Assembly: GCA_002433805.1 (NCBI GenBank)
Contig: DJIW01000121.1
Coordinates: 1,089 to 18,039 of the forward strand
Direction: 5' to 3'
Length of the DNA: 16,951 nt
From: Competibacteraceae bacterium UBA6584
GTDB lineage: Bacteria; Pseudomonadota; Gammaproteobacteria; Competibacterales; Competibacteraceae
Shown: piece after piece, positions 15,463 to 16,951 of the stretch
Numbering within the stretch: position 1 is the first letter of the stretch
Layout: each line of letters begins with the position of its first letter
Translations under genes and position numbers: made by a program
The notes under the pieces: generated by a model
Told to the model about the DNA's origin: nothing
The model's database searches: none
What the model saw: only the letters and a program-made list of their open reading frames with translations

Positions 15463-16197
15463 TCACAGATTGCTGTTGATGGCCAGCGTGGCCCCGGTCA
15501 TGCAGCCGGATTCGGCCGGATCGCACAGAAAAGCGATGACCTTCGCTACGTCGGCGGGCGTGGTCCGGGTGCGCAGATGCGGCGCGGCATCGCGCAGCAT
15601 AGCGGTATCCACCGCGCCTGGCGCGACCCCATTTACTCGGATGTTGCAAGGCTTGCCTTCGGCGGCCAATGCTTCGGTCAAGCCTGTAAGGGCGAATTTG
15701 CTGACCGTGTAAGCGGCATAGCCGGGAAATTTCTCGGTGTTTTGTATTCCGCCGAGTGAAGAAACATTGACGATGCTCCCGCCGCGCGTTCGCATCAGCC
15801 GAAAGGCCTGCCGGGCGCACAGGACCGCGCCGCGTAGGTTGACCGCCATCAGCCGATCCCAATCCGCCATCGCCATGTCTGGGAACGCGCCGCCGAACAG
15901 AATGGCGGCGTTGTTGACCAGAATATCGAGCCGGCCAAAGTCGGCGGCGATCTGTTCGAAAGTGGCCTCAACGGCGGTATCGTCGGCGACATCCAGCACC
16001 CGAGCCGAGGCTTTCAACCCGGCGGCGTTCAGTAGGCCGACCGTGGCGGTCAGTTCGGGTTCGGTCCGGCTGGCGATAATGACGTGAGCGCCCTTGCGCG
16101 CCAAATTTTCGGCGGTGGCGGCCCCGATACCCCGGCCACCACCCGTGATTAACGCGACCCGATCTTGCAGGGTTGAGGCGGCGAGGATGGGTGTCAT
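15463..16197 (-). CDS. Short-chain dehydrogenase/reductase (SDR) family oxidoreductase
   Basis: A 244-residue classical SDR. The cofactor motif is TGGGRGIG (18-25), R44 in IIASRTE suggests a preference for NADP(H), and the structural motif NNAA lies at 95-98. The catalytic residues are the serine in VNVSS (146-147) and Y163/K167 in YTVSK. The C-terminal VAPGAVDTAM and TGATLAINSNL blocks resemble 3-oxoacyl-ACP reductase-type and related alcohol or sugar dehydrogenases. The substrate cannot be decided; the ending INSNL departs from the usual VDGG sequence. Its ATG overlaps the stop of the upstream LysR gene as ATGA, so the two are translationally coupled and the regulator may control this operon. 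Confidence 0.92.
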   Translation of the reverse strand: MTPILAASTLQDRVALITGGGRGIGAATAENLARKGAHVIIASRTEPELTATVGLLNAAGLKASARVLDVADDTAVEATFEQIAADFGRLDILVNNAAILFGGAFPDMAMADWDRLMAVNLRGAVLCARQAFRLMRTRGGSIVNVSSLGGIQNTEKFPGYAAYTVSKFALTGLTEALAAEGKPCNIRVNGVAPGAVDTAMLRDAAPHLRTRTTPADVAKVIAFLCDPAESGCMTGATLAINSNL

Positions 16198-16951
16198 GAG
16201 GGGTGCGCCGGTGTCGCGGATTGGTGTTGCAGGATGGCCGACAACGCGCCCGCCGCATTGGACAGGGTATGACCGGTATGCCGCACCACGCCTAGCGTCC
16301 GCTCCACGCCGAGTCCGGCAATCGATAATTCCACCAAGTCTCCGTCCAACATAGTGCGGGGCAGGACGCTCCAACCCAAACCCACCGCGACCATCATCTT
16401 GATCGTTTCCAGATAATTGGTGGCGAAGGCCACGGATAGCGTCACGCCTAATTGAGCGAGTTGTGCTTCGAAAATACGGCGGGTGAAGGTCGCTTCGCTG
16501 GGCAAGATCGCGGAATGTTCGCTGAGTTGTTGCGGGTTGATGCGCGTGACTTGCGCCAAAGGATGCGTCCGCGCCGCCACGATCACCAGCGGATCGGTCC
16601 ATAGCGGCAACGCTTCCAACGGCGGTTCGACGTTGGGCGGCAAGGTGACGATGGCCAGTTCGACCTCGCCGCGCAGCACCACCCCGCAGGCCACTTCCGA
16701 ATCCATAAACCGCATATCCAGCCGCACCTGCGGATAACGGGTGGTAAAGGTGCGCAACACCGGCGGCAGCCGATGCAAGCCGATGTGATGGCTGGTGGCG
16801 AGCGTCAGGGAACCGGTGACGATGCCGGTCAAATTGCGCAAGGCCCGGCAACCGTCGGCCACTTCGGCCAGAATACGCCGCGCGCGCGGGAGCGGCACCG
16901 CACCGGCTTCCCGCCGTCGCACACCCCCGACCCAGCGGTGCGACACGCGGC
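16194..16951 (-). CDS. LysR-family transcriptional regulator (5' end outside window)
   Basis: The visible 250 or so residues contain the linker helix (PLPRARRILAEVADGCRALR) and the periplasmic-binding-protein-like effector domain of a LysR-type regulator. Clear family features are LTLATSHHIGLHRLPPVL, VELAIVTLPP, LVIVAARTHPLAQ and the late MMVAVGLGWSVLPRTML segment. The helix-turn-helix should lie beyond the right edge of the window; the frame is open to the edge, so the GTG at 16946 is not the true start. Its TGA overlaps the SDR start by 4 bp. LysR regulators are usually divergent from their target, so this co-directional, overlapping arrangement is less common and suggests autoregulation together with the SDR. 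The effector is unknown. Confidence 0.9.
   Translation of the reverse strand, partial: RVSHRWVGGVRRREAGAVPLPRARRILAEVADGCRALRNLTGIVTGSLTLATSHHIGLHRLPPVLRTFTTRYPQVRLDMRFMDSEVACGVVLRGEVELAIVTLPPNVEPPLEALPLWTDPLVIVAARTHPLAQVTRINPQQLSEHSAILPSEATFTRRIFEAQLAQLGVTLSVAFATNYLETIKMMVAVGLGWSVLPRTMLDGDLVELSIAGLGVERTLGVVRHTGHTLSNAAGALSAILQHQSATPAHPS

Overview
The window looks like chromosomal DNA of a GC-rich gammaproteobacterium. The main evidence is an RpoS-type stationary-phase sigma factor beside surE, an OxyR with the classical cysteine pair, an E. coli-type NADP isocitrate dehydrogenase core, TrmO, CorA, SmrA and cytochrome b561. A PHA-accumulating lineage such as Competibacteraceae is possible, but that is a guess from gene content. 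I see no phage, IS element, CRISPR array, rRNA or tRNA. Gene density is high and no stretch above 300 bases lacks a gene.

Layout. (1) 3-3968, plus strand: the end of a phosphate acetyl/butyryltransferase, a GNAT acetyltransferase, then carboxy(nor)spermidine decarboxylase and carboxy(nor)spermidine dehydrogenase, the two steps of the aspartate-semialdehyde polyamine route. (2) 4115-5958, minus strand: an isocitrate dehydrogenase with a C-terminal CBS-domain pair, followed by a strong intrinsic terminator. (3) 6134-7063: divergent oxyR, whose 3' end overlaps convergent trmO; trmO directly follows corA. (4) 8807-10081: a metallo-beta-lactamase-fold hydrolase diverging from a Mth938-like protein. 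(5) 10157-12212, minus strand: surE then rpoS, without the pcm and nlpD genes usually found between them in gammaproteobacteria. (6) 12339-13878, plus strand: smrA, a small EncFtn-like ferritin and cytochrome b561. (7) 13921-15430: a divergent CFA-synthase-like methyltransferase opposite a small membrane protein. (8) 15463-16951, minus strand: a LysR regulator (cut by the window edge) overlapping an SDR oxidoreductase by 4 bp.

The themes are central carbon flux (Pta, Icd), polyamine synthesis, and stress or stationary-phase control (OxyR, RpoS, SurE, an iron-storage-type ferritin). The most unusual item is the Icd-CBS fusion. It joins a complete catalytic core, including the serine that AceK phosphorylates in E. 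coli, to two apparently intact adenine-nucleotide-binding modules. Also notable are an EncFtn-like protein with neither an encapsulin neighbour nor a shell-targeting tail, a CFA-synthase paralogue with eroded catalytic motifs, and a perfect 22-bp palindrome inside the GNAT gene just upstream of the polyamine genes.
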